Assembly: GCA_958438515.1 (NCBI GenBank)
Contig: CAUBRZ010000001.1
Location: 1-64,000, forward strand
Length of the DNA stretch: 64,000 bases
From: an uncultured Clostridium sp.
GTDB taxonomy: Bacteria > Bacillota > Clostridia > TANB77 > CAG-508
Reading direction: 5' to 3'
The position numbers and the translations under genes were made by a program. Under the pieces are notes generated by a model. It had not been told where the DNA came from. It saw only the letters and a list, made by a program, of their open reading frames with translations, and did no database searches. This document shows, piece by piece, positions 30,811-40,003 of this stretch. How positions within the stretch are numbered: the first letter of the stretch is position 1; every line of letters starts with the position of its first letter.

Positions 30811-31206
30811 TTGCTAGGAATCTTAATTACAACTGTTTTTATAATGCTTGTGGCTTCGATAAAATATTATAATTTAGATTTAAAAATTACAGCTATTTAT
30901 TTAAGTTTTGAATTAATTAACTTTATAATTTATCCAATATATAGTATAAAAACAAGTTACTTGCAGTTGGAAGAATATGAAATAAAAGTAACATCAAATA
31001 AATTATTTGCAGGAATATTAAGAATGATAGTGTCTTTATTAAAAACGCCCTATTGTACAGGAATAGGACAAGTGACATCATCAATATACCAATTTGTTAC
31101 TGTAAATATCATATTTCATAGAAATTTTAGAATTGACAAAAATGGAATTGTAATAAAAAAAGGGGAAGAAAATGGAAATATATGTACAAATAAACTGGAA
31201 TGTTGA
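30811..31206 (+). CDS. Putative membrane protein, possibly N-terminally damaged
   Basis: 131 residues with two or three hydrophobic segments (about 1-15, 25-45 and 65-75), ending in a basic domain and a Cys-containing tail. The frame is open upstream to a TAA near 30743 but has no ATG; TTG 30811 is the only start and lacks a good ribosome site. The upstream extension (KIDISKEKFNYKNHKKN) looks protein-like, suggesting a lost start. Unknown family; lies in a region of decayed genes. Confidence 0.4.
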   Translation: MLGILITTVFIMLVASIKYYNLDLKITAIYLSFELINFIIYPIYSIKTSYLQLEEYEIKVTSNKLFAGILRMIVSLLKTPYCTGIGQVTSSIYQFVTVNIIFHRNFRIDKNGIVIKKGEENGNICTNKLEC

Positions 31207-31424
31207 TAAATAATACAAGGAAAGTAGAAAGAAATCTAATATATTAACAGTTATAGCATTAGTGATTTGTTCTTTTAATTTGCAAATATAATAAAATTTG
31301 TGGATTAAAAGGACATTTTTTGATAAATTTTATAGGAATACTAGAAAAGTTTAATCTGAGTATTAGATTTTTAAAGAAGTTATATAATTTTAATTATTTC
31401 ATATAATACAAATAGAGGTATCAT

Positions 31425-31883
31425 ATGAAAAAAATAAAAATTTATATTAAATCAATATTAATACCTGTAATTGTAGGTGGAATAGTAGGATTAATAATTT
31501 CTTCATCTATTGATTATAATTCTTTGGAAAGGCCATTTCTAGCTCCACCATCAATTGCTTTTCCAATAGTATGGACTATTTTATATATTTTAATGGGAGT
31601 ATCTTATGGAATTTTGAAGAGTAAACAATTAACAGATTCGGAAATAGACTTAATATATTATATTCAATTAGGAGTAAATAGTTTATGGTCTATCTTTTTC
31701 TTTCTAGTAAAATGGAGATTGTTTTCATTTATATGGATTATAGTTCTTGCTATATTAATTATTATTATGATATTAAAGTTTTATAATAAAGATAAAGTTG
31801 CAGGATTACTTCAAATTCCATATCTATTATGGGTGTTATTTGCATCATATCTAAACATAGCTATTTATATTTTAAATAAATAG
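31425..31883 (+). CDS. TspO/MBR-family tryptophan-rich sensory protein
   Basis: 152 residues with five membrane helices. Family features: an opening helix ending GLIIS, the FLAPPSIAFPIVWTILYILMG block, and LQIPYLLWVLFASYLNIAIY near the end. TspO proteins bind porphyrins and related ligands in the membrane. AGAGG lies upstream of the ATG at 31425. It stands alone and has its own terminator. Confidence 0.9.
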   Translation: MKKIKIYIKSILIPVIVGGIVGLIISSSIDYNSLERPFLAPPSIAFPIVWTILYILMGVSYGILKSKQLTDSEIDLIYYIQLGVNSLWSIFFFLVKWRLFSFIWIIVLAILIIIMILKFYNKDKVAGLLQIPYLLWVLFASYLNIAIYILNK

Positions 31884-31945
31884 TATAGTTTTTTAGGTAT
31901 ATTGTTTTACTTTATGTATTTATAAATATTTGATAAAATAAAATA

Positions 31946-31983
31946 TAAAAACACTATTATGACTAGCATAATAGTGTTTTTAA
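31946..31983 (+). terminator. Terminator after tspO-like gene
   Basis: AAAACACTATTATG and CATAATAGTGTTTT form a near-perfect 14-base stem followed by T/A. Confidence 0.75.
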
Positions 31984-32454
31984 TGTATGAAAGATAAACT
32001 TTAAAAAATATTTTACAATCATTATTAGACGTATCATTGATTTTTGATAGATTATATTATTAGTTGAGAATATATCTATAGTTTTGGTAATAATACAAGT
32101 TCTAGTGTATTTAGTTATAAAGTTAATGTAAAAATAGAAGTAGATATGTTGTGTGGATTTGAAGTGTTTACAAAAACACTTCCTTTTTTTAAAATTGTAT
32201 GCTAGAATAATGTCATAAATTGATATATTTTTTAGAATAATAAAAATAAAAAGATATGTAATAAAGGTATTAAAGAAAATGAATGCTATAAAAAAAATTA
32301 ATAGAGTATACAATATATTATAAATGTGTTTGTAAGTAATTTAATGATTATATTGAATTTTAAAATGAGAGATATAACACTTGATTTTGGAATGTTATCA
32401 ACATTTAAAAAAAGGCAGATTTGGTAAAGAAAATAATAAAATGGAGGATAAAAA
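31984..32454. other. AT-rich region with a second ORF remnant and a terminator-like hairpin
   Basis: About 470 bases without a complete gene. A reading fragment (KVNVKIEVDMLCGFEVF, around 32115-32170) resembles that at 30590-30635. It runs into the hairpin GAAGTGTTT/AAACACTTC followed by CTTTTTTT at 32161-32190. No start codon or ribosome site goes with the fragment. Confidence 0.4.
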
Positions 32455-33534
32455 ATGTTAAAAGATTTATGCTTTGAGGTAATACAAACATGTCCAAATG
32501 AATGTGAATTTTGTTCTTCCAATTCATCACAACACAAAAAAACAATAATAAGTTTAGAACAATTTAAGAAAACAGTTAAGTATTTTATAAGACAAGGTGG
32601 GATAGAAGAATTATCAATTTCCGGTGGAGAACCATTTTTGCATCCAGATTTATTTGAGATGATTAAATTTAGTAAAGAAAATGGAATTAAAACAGTAGTA
32701 TTTACCAGTGGAATAAAGAATTCCACTCAGATGCCGAAGGAAATCATAGAATACATTAAAAATAAATGTAAAAGCGATTTGCAGGAAATAGAAGAACATG
32801 AACCTTGGAATGATAGATTAAAGAAAAGTATAATGGCACATTATAATAGGATATTAAAACCAGAAAGATTTACGTCAATAACAAGACAAGAATGTGAGGA
32901 GTTAAAAGAATTGGGGTTAGATAAAATTGTGTTTGATTGGCAAGCTTTAGATGGTATTATTGATAATGAATTAATGGGAAGAAAAGGTCTAAATACATAT
33001 TTAATGGATTCCTTAATTAGAGCAAGAAAAGTAGGCTTGAATATTGATGTGCATTTTATACCAATGAAACCAAATTATAAGGAATTTCCAGACATAATCG
33101 AATGTTTAGAATATTTAGATGTAAAAAATATAAGTGTCTTAAATTTTGTACCACAAGGTAGAGGCAAGCAAAATAAAGAAAAACTAATGTTAAATGAAGA
33201 AGAATTAAGAGAATTTTCAGAAATATTAAAAAAGGAAAAAGAACATTTTAGTGGTAATATTAGAATTGGTATTCCACTAAATGAAAAGATATCTCATTTA
33301 TGTACAGCAGGAACTGAAAAATTAGACATAAAATATGATGGAACCATATTACCTTGTCCAGCTTTTAAAGAAATAAGTGTAGATACAATGGAAAAGTATG
33401 GTATAAAATTGCACAATATATATGAGGATTTAGAAAAAGTAGTTGTACATAGTGGAAAAAGAAAAACACCATTATGTAAGCAAGTTTATGGCTTTAATGG
33501 AGACTTGATAAATAATAATGAGAATGTTAGATAA
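32455..33534 (+). CDS. Radical SAM protein
   Basis: 359 residues. The cluster motif CPNECEFC (CxxxCxxC) is near residue 13, followed by the GGE motif ISGGEPFLHPDL and a TIM-barrel core. A C-terminal Cys-containing segment (LCTAGTEKLDIKYDGTILPCPAF) resembles a short SPASM/twitch-type auxiliary cluster site. Such enzymes often modify peptides or act in maturation, but no precursor peptide is seen nearby. TGGAGG upstream of the ATG. The substrate is unknown. Confidence 0.85.
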   Translation: MLKDLCFEVIQTCPNECEFCSSNSSQHKKTIISLEQFKKTVKYFIRQGGIEELSISGGEPFLHPDLFEMIKFSKENGIKTVVFTSGIKNSTQMPKEIIEYIKNKCKSDLQEIEEHEPWNDRLKKSIMAHYNRILKPERFTSITRQECEELKELGLDKIVFDWQALDGIIDNELMGRKGLNTYLMDSLIRARKVGLNIDVHFIPMKPNYKEFPDIIECLEYLDVKNISVLNFVPQGRGKQNKEKLMLNEEELREFSEILKKEKEHFSGNIRIGIPLNEKISHLCTAGTEKLDIKYDGTILPCPAFKEISVDTMEKYGIKLHNIYEDLEKVVVHSGKRKTPLCKQVYGFNGDLINNNENVR

Positions 33535-33733
33535 TTTATGTGCTTTAAAGTACATACAAGAATTCTAACAGCGAAAAATAATAAATACGAAGTTATTAAT
33601 AGTTGTATTTTTTATACTAAAAGTTAAATTTAAGAATACTAAAAGACAGAAAATAAACTAAGGGTAGAATTTAGAAAAAATCTAAATTTAATGGAGAAAA
33701 CTTAATACAAATGTAAAAAAGAAGGAATGGAAA

Positions 33734-34450
33734 ATGAAAGATAAAATAGAAGAATTTAAACAATTAGTAAAAAACAGCAATAATATAGTTTTCTTTGGAG
33801 GAGCAGGAGTTTCTACTGAAAGTGGTATTCCAGACTTTAGAAGTAAAGATGGGTTATATAACCAAAAATATAAGTATCCACCAGAAGAAATTTTAAGTCA
33901 TACTTTTTTTATAAGAAATACAGAAGAATTTTACAAATTTTACAAAGAAAAAATGAATTCATTAAAATATGAACCCAATATAACTCATATAAAACTATCG
34001 GAATTAGAAAAACAAGGAAAGTTAAAAGCAGTAATAACACAAAATATAGATGGATTACATCAGAAGGCAGGAAATAAAAATGTACTAGAATTACATGGAA
34101 GTATTTTAAGAAATTATTGTATGAATTGTAATAAATTTTACGATGCAGAATTCATATTTAATGAGGAAGGAATACCAAAATGTAGTTGTGGTGGAATTAT
34201 AAAACCAGATGTAGTTTTATATGAAGAAATGTTAGATGATGTAATATTGAGTGATTCTATAAATGCAATTAAAAATGCAGATTTAATGATAGTAGCAGGA
34301 ACATCTCTAACAGTAAGTCCAGCAAGTGGTTTAGTCAACTTTTATAAAGGAAACAAACTAGTTTTAATTAATAAAGATTCTACACCTTATGATAGGGTTG
34401 CTAATTTAGTTATAAATGAAAGCTTAGGAAAAGTATTTAAAGAAATATAA
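33734..34450 (+). CDS. NAD-dependent protein deacylase, Sir2 family
   Basis: 238 residues: GAGVSTESGIPDFRS near residue 24, catalytic TQNIDGLHQKAG and the His in LELHGS, a zinc site CMNC...CSC, then GTSLTVSPASGL. Complete sirtuin of the bacterial CobB type. It removes acyl groups from lysines using NAD. Preceded by GAAGGAATGG. Confidence 0.94.
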   Translation: MKDKIEEFKQLVKNSNNIVFFGGAGVSTESGIPDFRSKDGLYNQKYKYPPEEILSHTFFIRNTEEFYKFYKEKMNSLKYEPNITHIKLSELEKQGKLKAVITQNIDGLHQKAGNKNVLELHGSILRNYCMNCNKFYDAEFIFNEEGIPKCSCGGIIKPDVVLYEEMLDDVILSDSINAIKNADLMIVAGTSLTVSPASGLVNFYKGNKLVLINKDSTPYDRVANLVINESLGKVFKEI

Positions 34451-34479
34451 AGTAAGTGCTAGAATTATGAAATCAATTA

Positions 34480-34599
34480 AATTAAAACAACACATTAGAA
34501 AGTGAAGTTGCTGATGTTTTTATTGTGCTAAATAGTGTGTGTAATAAATTGGGTATTGATTTATTGAAGTTACTAAAAGACACGGAAAAAGAGATGTAA
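34480..34599 (+). pseudogene. C-terminal fragment resembling a MazG-like nucleotide pyrophosphohydrolase
   Basis: About 34 codons (ESEVADVFIVLNSVCNKLGI and a Lys/Glu-rich end) fit the EVADV helix of MazG-like NTP pyrophosphohydrolases. A stop lies in frame just upstream and no start exists. The CGG here is out of frame (ACG-GAA). Fragmentary remnant. Confidence 0.45.
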
Positions 34600-34627
34600 A
34601 TAGAAAAAATGAGTGGAGTTATAAAAA

Positions 34628-35368
34628 ATGAATGAATATATAAATTTAACATTAGAAAATATAGAAAACGAGCATTTATGTTGTATTATAAGAAGCAAGA
34701 AAAAACATCCTGGGGTTGAAGAAAAGAGAAAATGGCTTTCTGAACGATTAAAAGAGGGACATGTTTTTAGGAAACTTAATGAAAAAGCCACAGTATTTAT
34801 AGAATATGCTCCTCTTGAAACAGCATGGGTACCTATAATTGGTAATAACTATTACTATATATATTGCCTTTGGGTTTTAGGAAATTACAAAAACAAAGGA
34901 TATGGAAAAACATTAATGGAATATTGTATAAATGATGCAAAAGAAAAAGGAAAGTCGGGTATTTGTATGCTTGGAGCAAAAAAGCAAAAGTCATGGCTTT
35001 CAGACCAAGCATTTGCTAAAAAGTTTGGATTTGAAGTTGTTGATAGTACTGATGATGGATATGAACTACTTGCACTTTCTTTTGATGAGACAAAACCTAA
35101 ATTTGCACAAAGTGCTAAAAAACAAAAGATAGAAAACAAAGATTTAACAATCTATTATGATATGCAATGTCCATATATTTATCAAAGTGTTGAAAGAATA
35201 AAGCAATATTGTAAAATAAATAATATTCCTTTATCATTAATTCAGATAAAGACGCTAAAACAAGCAAAGGAACTACCAGGTGTCTTTAATAACTGGTGCA
35301 TATTTTATAAAGGGAATTTAAAAACAGTAAATTTATTAGATATTTCGTCTTTAGAAAAAATATTATAA
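34628..35368 (+). CDS. YoaP-like GNAT acetyltransferase with thioredoxin-like C-terminal domain
   Basis: 246 residues. The N-terminal two thirds are a GNAT fold (acetyl-CoA site GNYKNKGYGKTLMEYC near residue 83). The C-terminal part (from about 170) has a thioredoxin-like strand then YDMQCPYIYQ, as in YoaP-type proteins. Substrate unknown. The ATG has TGGAG upstream. Codon use is like its neighbours. Confidence 0.8.
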   Translation: MNEYINLTLENIENEHLCCIIRSKKKHPGVEEKRKWLSERLKEGHVFRKLNEKATVFIEYAPLETAWVPIIGNNYYYIYCLWVLGNYKNKGYGKTLMEYCINDAKEKGKSGICMLGAKKQKSWLSDQAFAKKFGFEVVDSTDDGYELLALSFDETKPKFAQSAKKQKIENKDLTIYYDMQCPYIYQSVERIKQYCKINNIPLSLIQIKTLKQAKELPGVFNNWCIFYKGNLKTVNLLDISSLEKIL

Positions 35369-35454
35369 AAATAAAAAAGAAGTATATTGCAATTTTTTCT
35401 ATATATTATGATAAGATACCTAAAAATTAATGCATAAATTAAAGAAAGAATATA

Positions 35455-35969
35455 ATGAATATTGAAGAAAACAAAATAATAAATCAAGAATTAGTAAAAT
35501 ATATAGAAAATGATATATTTCCATTATATGATAGAAATGAGCAAGGTCATGGAATAGAATATATAAAAACAGTGATAAGAAGAAGTTTAAAATTGGCAAA
35601 AAGATATAATGTTAACTTGAGAATATGGTTTATTTGATTGCTTCATATCATGATATAGGGCATTACATAGATAGAAAGAGGCATGAACTTATATCAGCAG
35701 AAATCTTTATGGAAGATGAAGAAATGAAAAAATACAATAAGGTCATATTCTTATGGTAAAAAAAACACATTGAACTTTCACAAGAAGAACAAATAGAAAG
35801 AGTGTACCAATATCTAACAGAAAAATATGGAAAAGATGGATATGCAAAGACATATTTAAAAGATGAGGAATTTGATAATTCTATAGAAAAATTAAGACAA
35901 GCATTATCTAATAAAGAAGAATTCATAAATAGAATAAGAAAAATAGTAGATAAAATGAGTTTTGAGTAA
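35455..35969 (+). pseudogene. Decayed HD-domain phosphohydrolase gene
   Basis: The first frame (MNIEENKIINQELVKYIEND to LAKRYNVNL) matches small HD-domain hydrolases and stops at TGA 35635. The rest (MVYLIASYHDIGHYIDRKRHE) continues in another frame from about 35625, with an in-frame TAA at 35757 before a tail that ends at 35969. The break looks like a one-base loss near TTGAGAATATGG and there is no CGG, so it is ordinary pseudogenisation, a contrast to the CGG sites. Confidence 0.6.
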
Positions 35970-35994
35970 CAAAAGGATAAAAGAGGGAAAATAA

Positions 35995-36525
35995 ATGAAA
36001 ATATTAATAGGAACTAAAAATCCAGGAAAAATACAAGGTGCAAAAGAAGCATTTGAAAAATATTTTGAAATGGTTGAGATAAAGGGAATAGCCGTAAATT
36101 CAGATGTGGAAAATCAACCTGTAAATGAACAAATATCAAAAGGAGCTAAAAATAGAGTTGAAAACTTAAAAAAATATGCAAGAGAAAATGGAATAGAAGC
36201 TGATTTTTATATAGCTAGTGAAGCTGGAATTACAAATTTATTAGGAGAATGGATTGATATAAATTATGTTATAATAGAAGATAAAAATGGATTACAAAGT
36301 GTGGGAACAAGCCAAGGATTCCCAATACCAGATAAATATATAGAAGAAATAATAAAAACTGAATTAGGAAAAGTAATGGATAAAATATGTAATGGAAAAG
36401 ATTTAGGAAAAGGAAAAGGAGGAATAAATTTTTTAACAAAAGGAGAAATATCAAGAATTGATTTAACAAGAAATGCTTTTGTTATGGCTTTAACAAAACA
36501 TATTAATGGAGATATATGGAAATAG
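35995..36525 (+). CDS. Inosine/xanthosine triphosphatase (DUF84 family)
   Basis: 176 residues starting MKILIGTKNPGKIQGAKEA, the signature of the DUF84/YjjX house-cleaning NTPases, with EAGITNLLGEW in the middle and GKGKGGINFLTKGEISR late. It hydrolyses ITP/XTP so damaged purines do not enter nucleic acids. GAGGGAA upstream. Complete. Confidence 0.88.
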   Translation: MKILIGTKNPGKIQGAKEAFEKYFEMVEIKGIAVNSDVENQPVNEQISKGAKNRVENLKKYARENGIEADFYIASEAGITNLLGEWIDINYVIIEDKNGLQSVGTSQGFPIPDKYIEEIIKTELGKVMDKICNGKDLGKGKGGINFLTKGEISRIDLTRNAFVMALTKHINGDIWK

Positions 36526-36670
36526 AGCATAAAATTTATTGTGGGAAATATAAATAATAAATAGATATTTTATGAAAGTTGAAAGATACAAGAAAACGTG
36601 ATATCATTAATATGATGGTAATAACCATGTTGAAACCGTTATAAAAATTACTATTTAAGGAGGCATAATT

Positions 36671-37552
36671 ATGAAACGGTATGAAAGATTTGTGCTTGAG
36701 GCAGAAAAGGGGATAAACTTTGAGGTCTCAGATGGAACAAGTGGAGAGCTAATTATCAAAGATATGTCTGAAAATTATGCAAACCCTCCGATTCTAAAAG
36801 GATATAGGCATGTATGTGGGGAATGGAACAATGGCTTTGTAATTGAAAGAAATTCTGATGGAAGTCAATTTGTGTGGGTTCCTGTTGGAAGCCTAAACTC
36901 TAATGGAACACTTGATGGAGCTTCATTTGTCGAAAAGTTTGGAAGAAGGAATTACATGGATGATGAATTTTCAGAAAGAGAGTTTCATGAACCGTTTACG
37001 AAAGAACTTGAATTACAGTTTAAAAGTGTTAAGAAAAATGGTGGGTTTTATATTTCCCGTTATAACATTTCTAAGAACAAAAAAACTGGCGAGCCACAAT
37101 CTGTAAAAGGTGCAATACCTTTAATAAACATTAATTTTAATGATGCTAAAAAACTTGCATCGAAATTAGAGACAAGAGATACCATAACGAGTCATCTAAT
37201 TTTTGGTGCTGAGTATGATTCAGTATTAGAATGGTTTCTTGAATCAAAAGTAAGAAACTATAATGAGGTTGTGAAGGATTCTACCGAATGGGGGAATCAT
37301 TGGAATACAAATAATTCTCCAAGAGCACTAGTTGAAACAGGAAGTCAAGAAAGATGGTGTACTAATAACATCTACGACTTTGCAGGTAATGCGAGCGAAT
37401 GGACGCAAGAAAAGAAAGAAAATTTATATTGTGTTGTTCGTGGTAGTGACTATGGCGATGACGGAAATGTTTATTCTGTGGCTTACCGTGATGCTGATAA
37501 TCCTGAGGATAATTATATCAGTGCAGCTTTTCGTGCTACACTTTGTATTTAA
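36671..37552 (+). CDS. SUMF1/formylglycine-generating-enzyme-like protein, probably acquired
   Basis: 293 residues with features of the SUMF1-like fold: FVWVPVG (residue 57), GGFYISRYN, and the C-terminal NIYDFAGNASEWT, VVRGSDYGDDG and SAAFRATL. Function probably structural or sugar/ligand binding; catalytic Cys pairs are not obvious. Base use differs from neighbours: Arg codons CGT and CGG (36677-36679, third codon) and other G/C-ending codons occur, whereas the rest of the window uses AGA almost only. AAGGAGG precedes the ATG. Skipping the C at this CGG would give a stop after about a dozen codons, so here CGG must be read as Arg or the start lies downstream. Confidence 0.78.
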   Translation: MKRYERFVLEAEKGINFEVSDGTSGELIIKDMSENYANPPILKGYRHVCGEWNNGFVIERNSDGSQFVWVPVGSLNSNGTLDGASFVEKFGRRNYMDDEFSEREFHEPFTKELELQFKSVKKNGGFYISRYNISKNKKTGEPQSVKGAIPLININFNDAKKLASKLETRDTITSHLIFGAEYDSVLEWFLESKVRNYNEVVKDSTEWGNHWNTNNSPRALVETGSQERWCTNNIYDFAGNASEWTQEKKENLYCVVRGSDYGDDGNVYSVAYRDADNPEDNYISAAFRATLCI

Positions 37553-37593
37553 ATGTTGTAAAACAATCCTAATTTGTTTCTAAGCACAGATAG

Positions 37594-37631
37594 AAGGAGA
37601 GAACTTTGAAATTTCAGAGTCTCCCTTTTTT
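37594..37631 (+). terminator. Terminator after the SUMF1-like gene
   Basis: AAGGAGA...TCTCCCTT stem around an AT-rich loop followed by seven T's. Confidence 0.6.
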
Positions 37632-37741
37632 TATGGCTTTTAAGCTGAAGAAATGTAAATTATATAGAAAAATTTGCCAAATTAAGTAAAAGGTGTTAAA
37701 ATAGAAAAGTACAAAAGTGAAAACTTTAAAGAGGTGAAAAT

Positions 37742-38086
37742 ATGAATATACTTACAATTATATATATATTAGTATTTATAATATTTGCTTTAATTGCATA
37801 TGCGATACTACAAATAAAATTATTTGGAATGAAAGTAAGAGATTTTTGGACTTTTATAGAAGCTAACCAAATGTTAGATAAATTATATAATTTTGCAAAG
37901 CAATATGAAAATATGTCACCACAAGAACAAGTAATATATTTATCAGAAGCAGAAAAAATATTTAGAGCTTTTGACAATGTACCAAATGAATTGTGGGAAG
38001 AAGAATATGATAAATATAGAGAAGTTTTAACAAAATATCAGGATATAAAAATGTTAAAATGGGCTTCAACATCAACCAATAAATAA
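37742..38086 (+). CDS. Single-pass membrane protein of unknown function
   Basis: 114 residues: an N-terminal helix (about 5-26) followed by a soluble helical part with FWTFIEANQMLDKLYNFAKQ and many Glu/Lys. GAGGTG upstream. No family recognised. It lies between a terminator and a convergent HD-domain gene. Confidence 0.6.
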   Translation: MNILTIIYILVFIIFALIAYAILQIKLFGMKVRDFWTFIEANQMLDKLYNFAKQYENMSPQEQVIYLSEAEKIFRAFDNVPNELWEEEYDKYREVLTKYQDIKMLKWASTSTNK

Positions 38087-38110
38087 AAGTGGATTTAAGT
38101 CCACTTTTTA
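38086..38110. terminator. Terminator shared by two convergent genes
   Basis: AAAAGTGGA...TCCACTTTTT stem; the minus-strand gene ends within it. Confidence 0.65.
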
Positions 38111-38650
38111 TAATTTTATAATAACTAAACTAAGAAAAATATATGCATAACGAAAAGCTTTTTTCATAAATAATTTAGATTTTATAATTTCCATTGATTC
38201 AGATATAGCACAATATTTATCTACAAAAGTTAAAATAAAACCTTCTTTAGAATTAGGAAAACTAATAGTTATTGGCCACATATGTTTTATAATCATATCT
38301 TTTTCTTTTTCATTTAAATCAAATAATTTACATGCATTTTTGCAAGCAACACTCCCATGAGAAAAAGCATGTAATCCTTTTCTATCAGGTGTCTTGATTC
38401 TCCAATCATACAAAAACAAATCATGCAACATAGCAGCTCTTGCAGCAGACTTATAATCTAAATTATATTTTTTACAAATTAGGTAACAATAATAAGAAAC
38501 AACATAACAATGTTCAAAACAAGTAGTTTCGTAATGTTGTTTAAAATTTTTCATTTGGTTAACTGTATCATTTTCTATTAAAGGATGAATAATATCCTGA
38601 AATTCTTTATCTTTATTTATTAATTTTTTGATATAATTATAATGTTTCAT
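38108..38650 (-). CDS. HD-domain phosphohydrolase
   Basis: 180 residues with an HD signature: EHCYVVSYYCYLICKKY then RAAMLHDLFLYDWR, and HAFSHG plus IIKHMWP further on, giving the usual metal His/Asp set. Likely cytoplasmic metal-dependent phosphohydrolase acting on an unknown nucleotide. Start at 38650; AAGAGG upstream on the minus strand. Complete. Confidence 0.82.
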   Translation of the reverse strand: MKHYNYIKKLINKDKEFQDIIHPLIENDTVNQMKNFKQHYETTCFEHCYVVSYYCYLICKKYNLDYKSAARAAMLHDLFLYDWRIKTPDRKGLHAFSHGSVACKNACKLFDLNEKEKDMIIKHMWPITISFPNSKEGFILTFVDKYCAISESMEIIKSKLFMKKAFRYAYIFLSLVIIKL

Positions 38651-38778
38651 CTATAAAAACCTCTTAAAAATCTTATGTACTTTTAAAAGTATATCATAAG
38701 TAAAATATATATTGCAACTTTAATTTGTATAATCTTACGAAATTAAGAAAAAATTAATTTTAGAAGATTAGAGAATAG

Positions 38779-39768
38779 TTAATATATAAGCTTTTGAAGA
38801 ATTTGAACAGCATTAGTAGCAGCACCTTTTCTTAAATTGTCAGCTACAACCCAAAAATTAAGACCATTATTTACACTTGGATCTTTTCTGATTCTTCCAA
38901 CAAAAACTTCATCATATCCATTTGCTTTTGTTGCAATAGGATATTGATTTTTTTCAAGATTATCTACTACTAAAATTCCAGGAAAATTCTGAAGAGCCAT
39001 TCTTACATCATATAAATCGAAATCTTTTTCTAATTCAACATTAATTGATTCACTATGACAATTAACTACTGGTACTCTAACACAGGTAGCTGTAATAGGT
39101 AAAGAAGGTTTGTTTAGAATTTTTCTAGTTTCATTTATCATTTTATGTTCTTCTTTAGTATAACCATCTTCCATAAAAACATCTATATGAGGGATACAAT
39201 TATTATAAATAGGATATGTGAATTTTTTTAAATATTTTCCATAAGATTTATTTTCTAAATCTTCAACACCCAAACGCCCTGCACCTGAAACAGCTTGATA
39301 TGTTGAAAAAACAATTCTTTTGATTGTATACAAATCATCTAAAACTTTTAAAGGAAGAATAGCTTGAATTGTAGAACAATTTGGATTAGCTATAATTCCA
39401 TTGTTTTTTGAAATATCTTTACTATTTACTTCGGGAACAATTAAAGGTACAGATGAATCCATTCTAAAGATACTGCTATTATCAATTACAATACATCCAT
39501 TTGAAACAGCTAGTGGAACATATTTTTTTGAAACTTCTCCTCCGGCACAAAAGATAGCATAGTCAAAATGGTAATTAAAAGAATTTTCATCTAATTTACA
39601 AAAAATATAGTCTTCTCCTAAAAAATTTATTTTTTTACCAGCTGAATTTTCGGAAGAAAATAAAGTATAAGTTACATTAGAAAGATTTTTTTCTTCTAAG
39701 ACCTTTAAAACAGTTCTACCAACTAAACCACTACTGCCTACAATAGCGACTTTATATTTAGTACGCAT
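38779..39768 (-). CDS. asd: Aspartate-semialdehyde dehydrogenase
   Basis: 329 residues. NADP-binding start VAIVGSSGLVGRTVLKVL, catalytic Cys in NPNCSTIQ (about residue 129), a TYQAVSGAG loop and the C-terminal VVADNLRKGAA. It reduces aspartyl phosphate on the way to lysine/diaminopimelate, threonine and methionine. A GGAGG-like site lies upstream. Single gene, divergent from the next glycosyltransferase. Confidence 0.95.
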   Translation of the reverse strand: MRTKYKVAIVGSSGLVGRTVLKVLEEKNLSNVTYTLFSSENSAGKKINFLGEDYIFCKLDENSFNYHFDYAIFCAGGEVSKKYVPLAVSNGCIVIDNSSIFRMDSSVPLIVPEVNSKDISKNNGIIANPNCSTIQAILPLKVLDDLYTIKRIVFSTYQAVSGAGRLGVEDLENKSYGKYLKKFTYPIYNNCIPHIDVFMEDGYTKEEHKMINETRKILNKPSLPITATCVRVPVVNCHSESINVELEKDFDLYDVRMALQNFPGILVVDNLEKNQYPIATKANGYDEVFVGRIRKDPSVNNGLNFWVVADNLRKGAATNAVQILQKLIY

Positions 39769-39918
39769 TATTAAAATACCTCCATTTATTTTGTCTATAT
39801 AAAGATATGCTAAAAAATTAAAAATGATACTATAAATTTTAAAAATCTTAAAGTACTTGAAAATATTACAAAAATTAGACTAACTAGTTCAAAAAAGAAA
39901 TAAATTTATAGGAAAATA

Positions 39919-39947
39919 TTGCATTAATTTGTCAATGATAGTATAAT
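39919..39947 (+). promoter_or_regulatory. Promoter of the GT2 gene
   Basis: TTGCAT 39919-39924, 17 bases, TATAAT 39942-39947. Confidence 0.65.
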
Positions 39948-40003
39948 AATAAAGATAGCATAATAATATTAAGAAAAGATATTATTAAAAGAGAGGTAGA
40001 AAA

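Noticed and set aside
34573..34600. CGG in the MazG-like remnant as a recoding site
   Set aside because: It is read ACG-GAA in the recognisable frame, and the fragment has no start.
35455..35969. HD-domain gene frameshift as another CGG case
   Set aside because: No CGG at the break; a base loss plus an in-frame TAA indicate ordinary decay.
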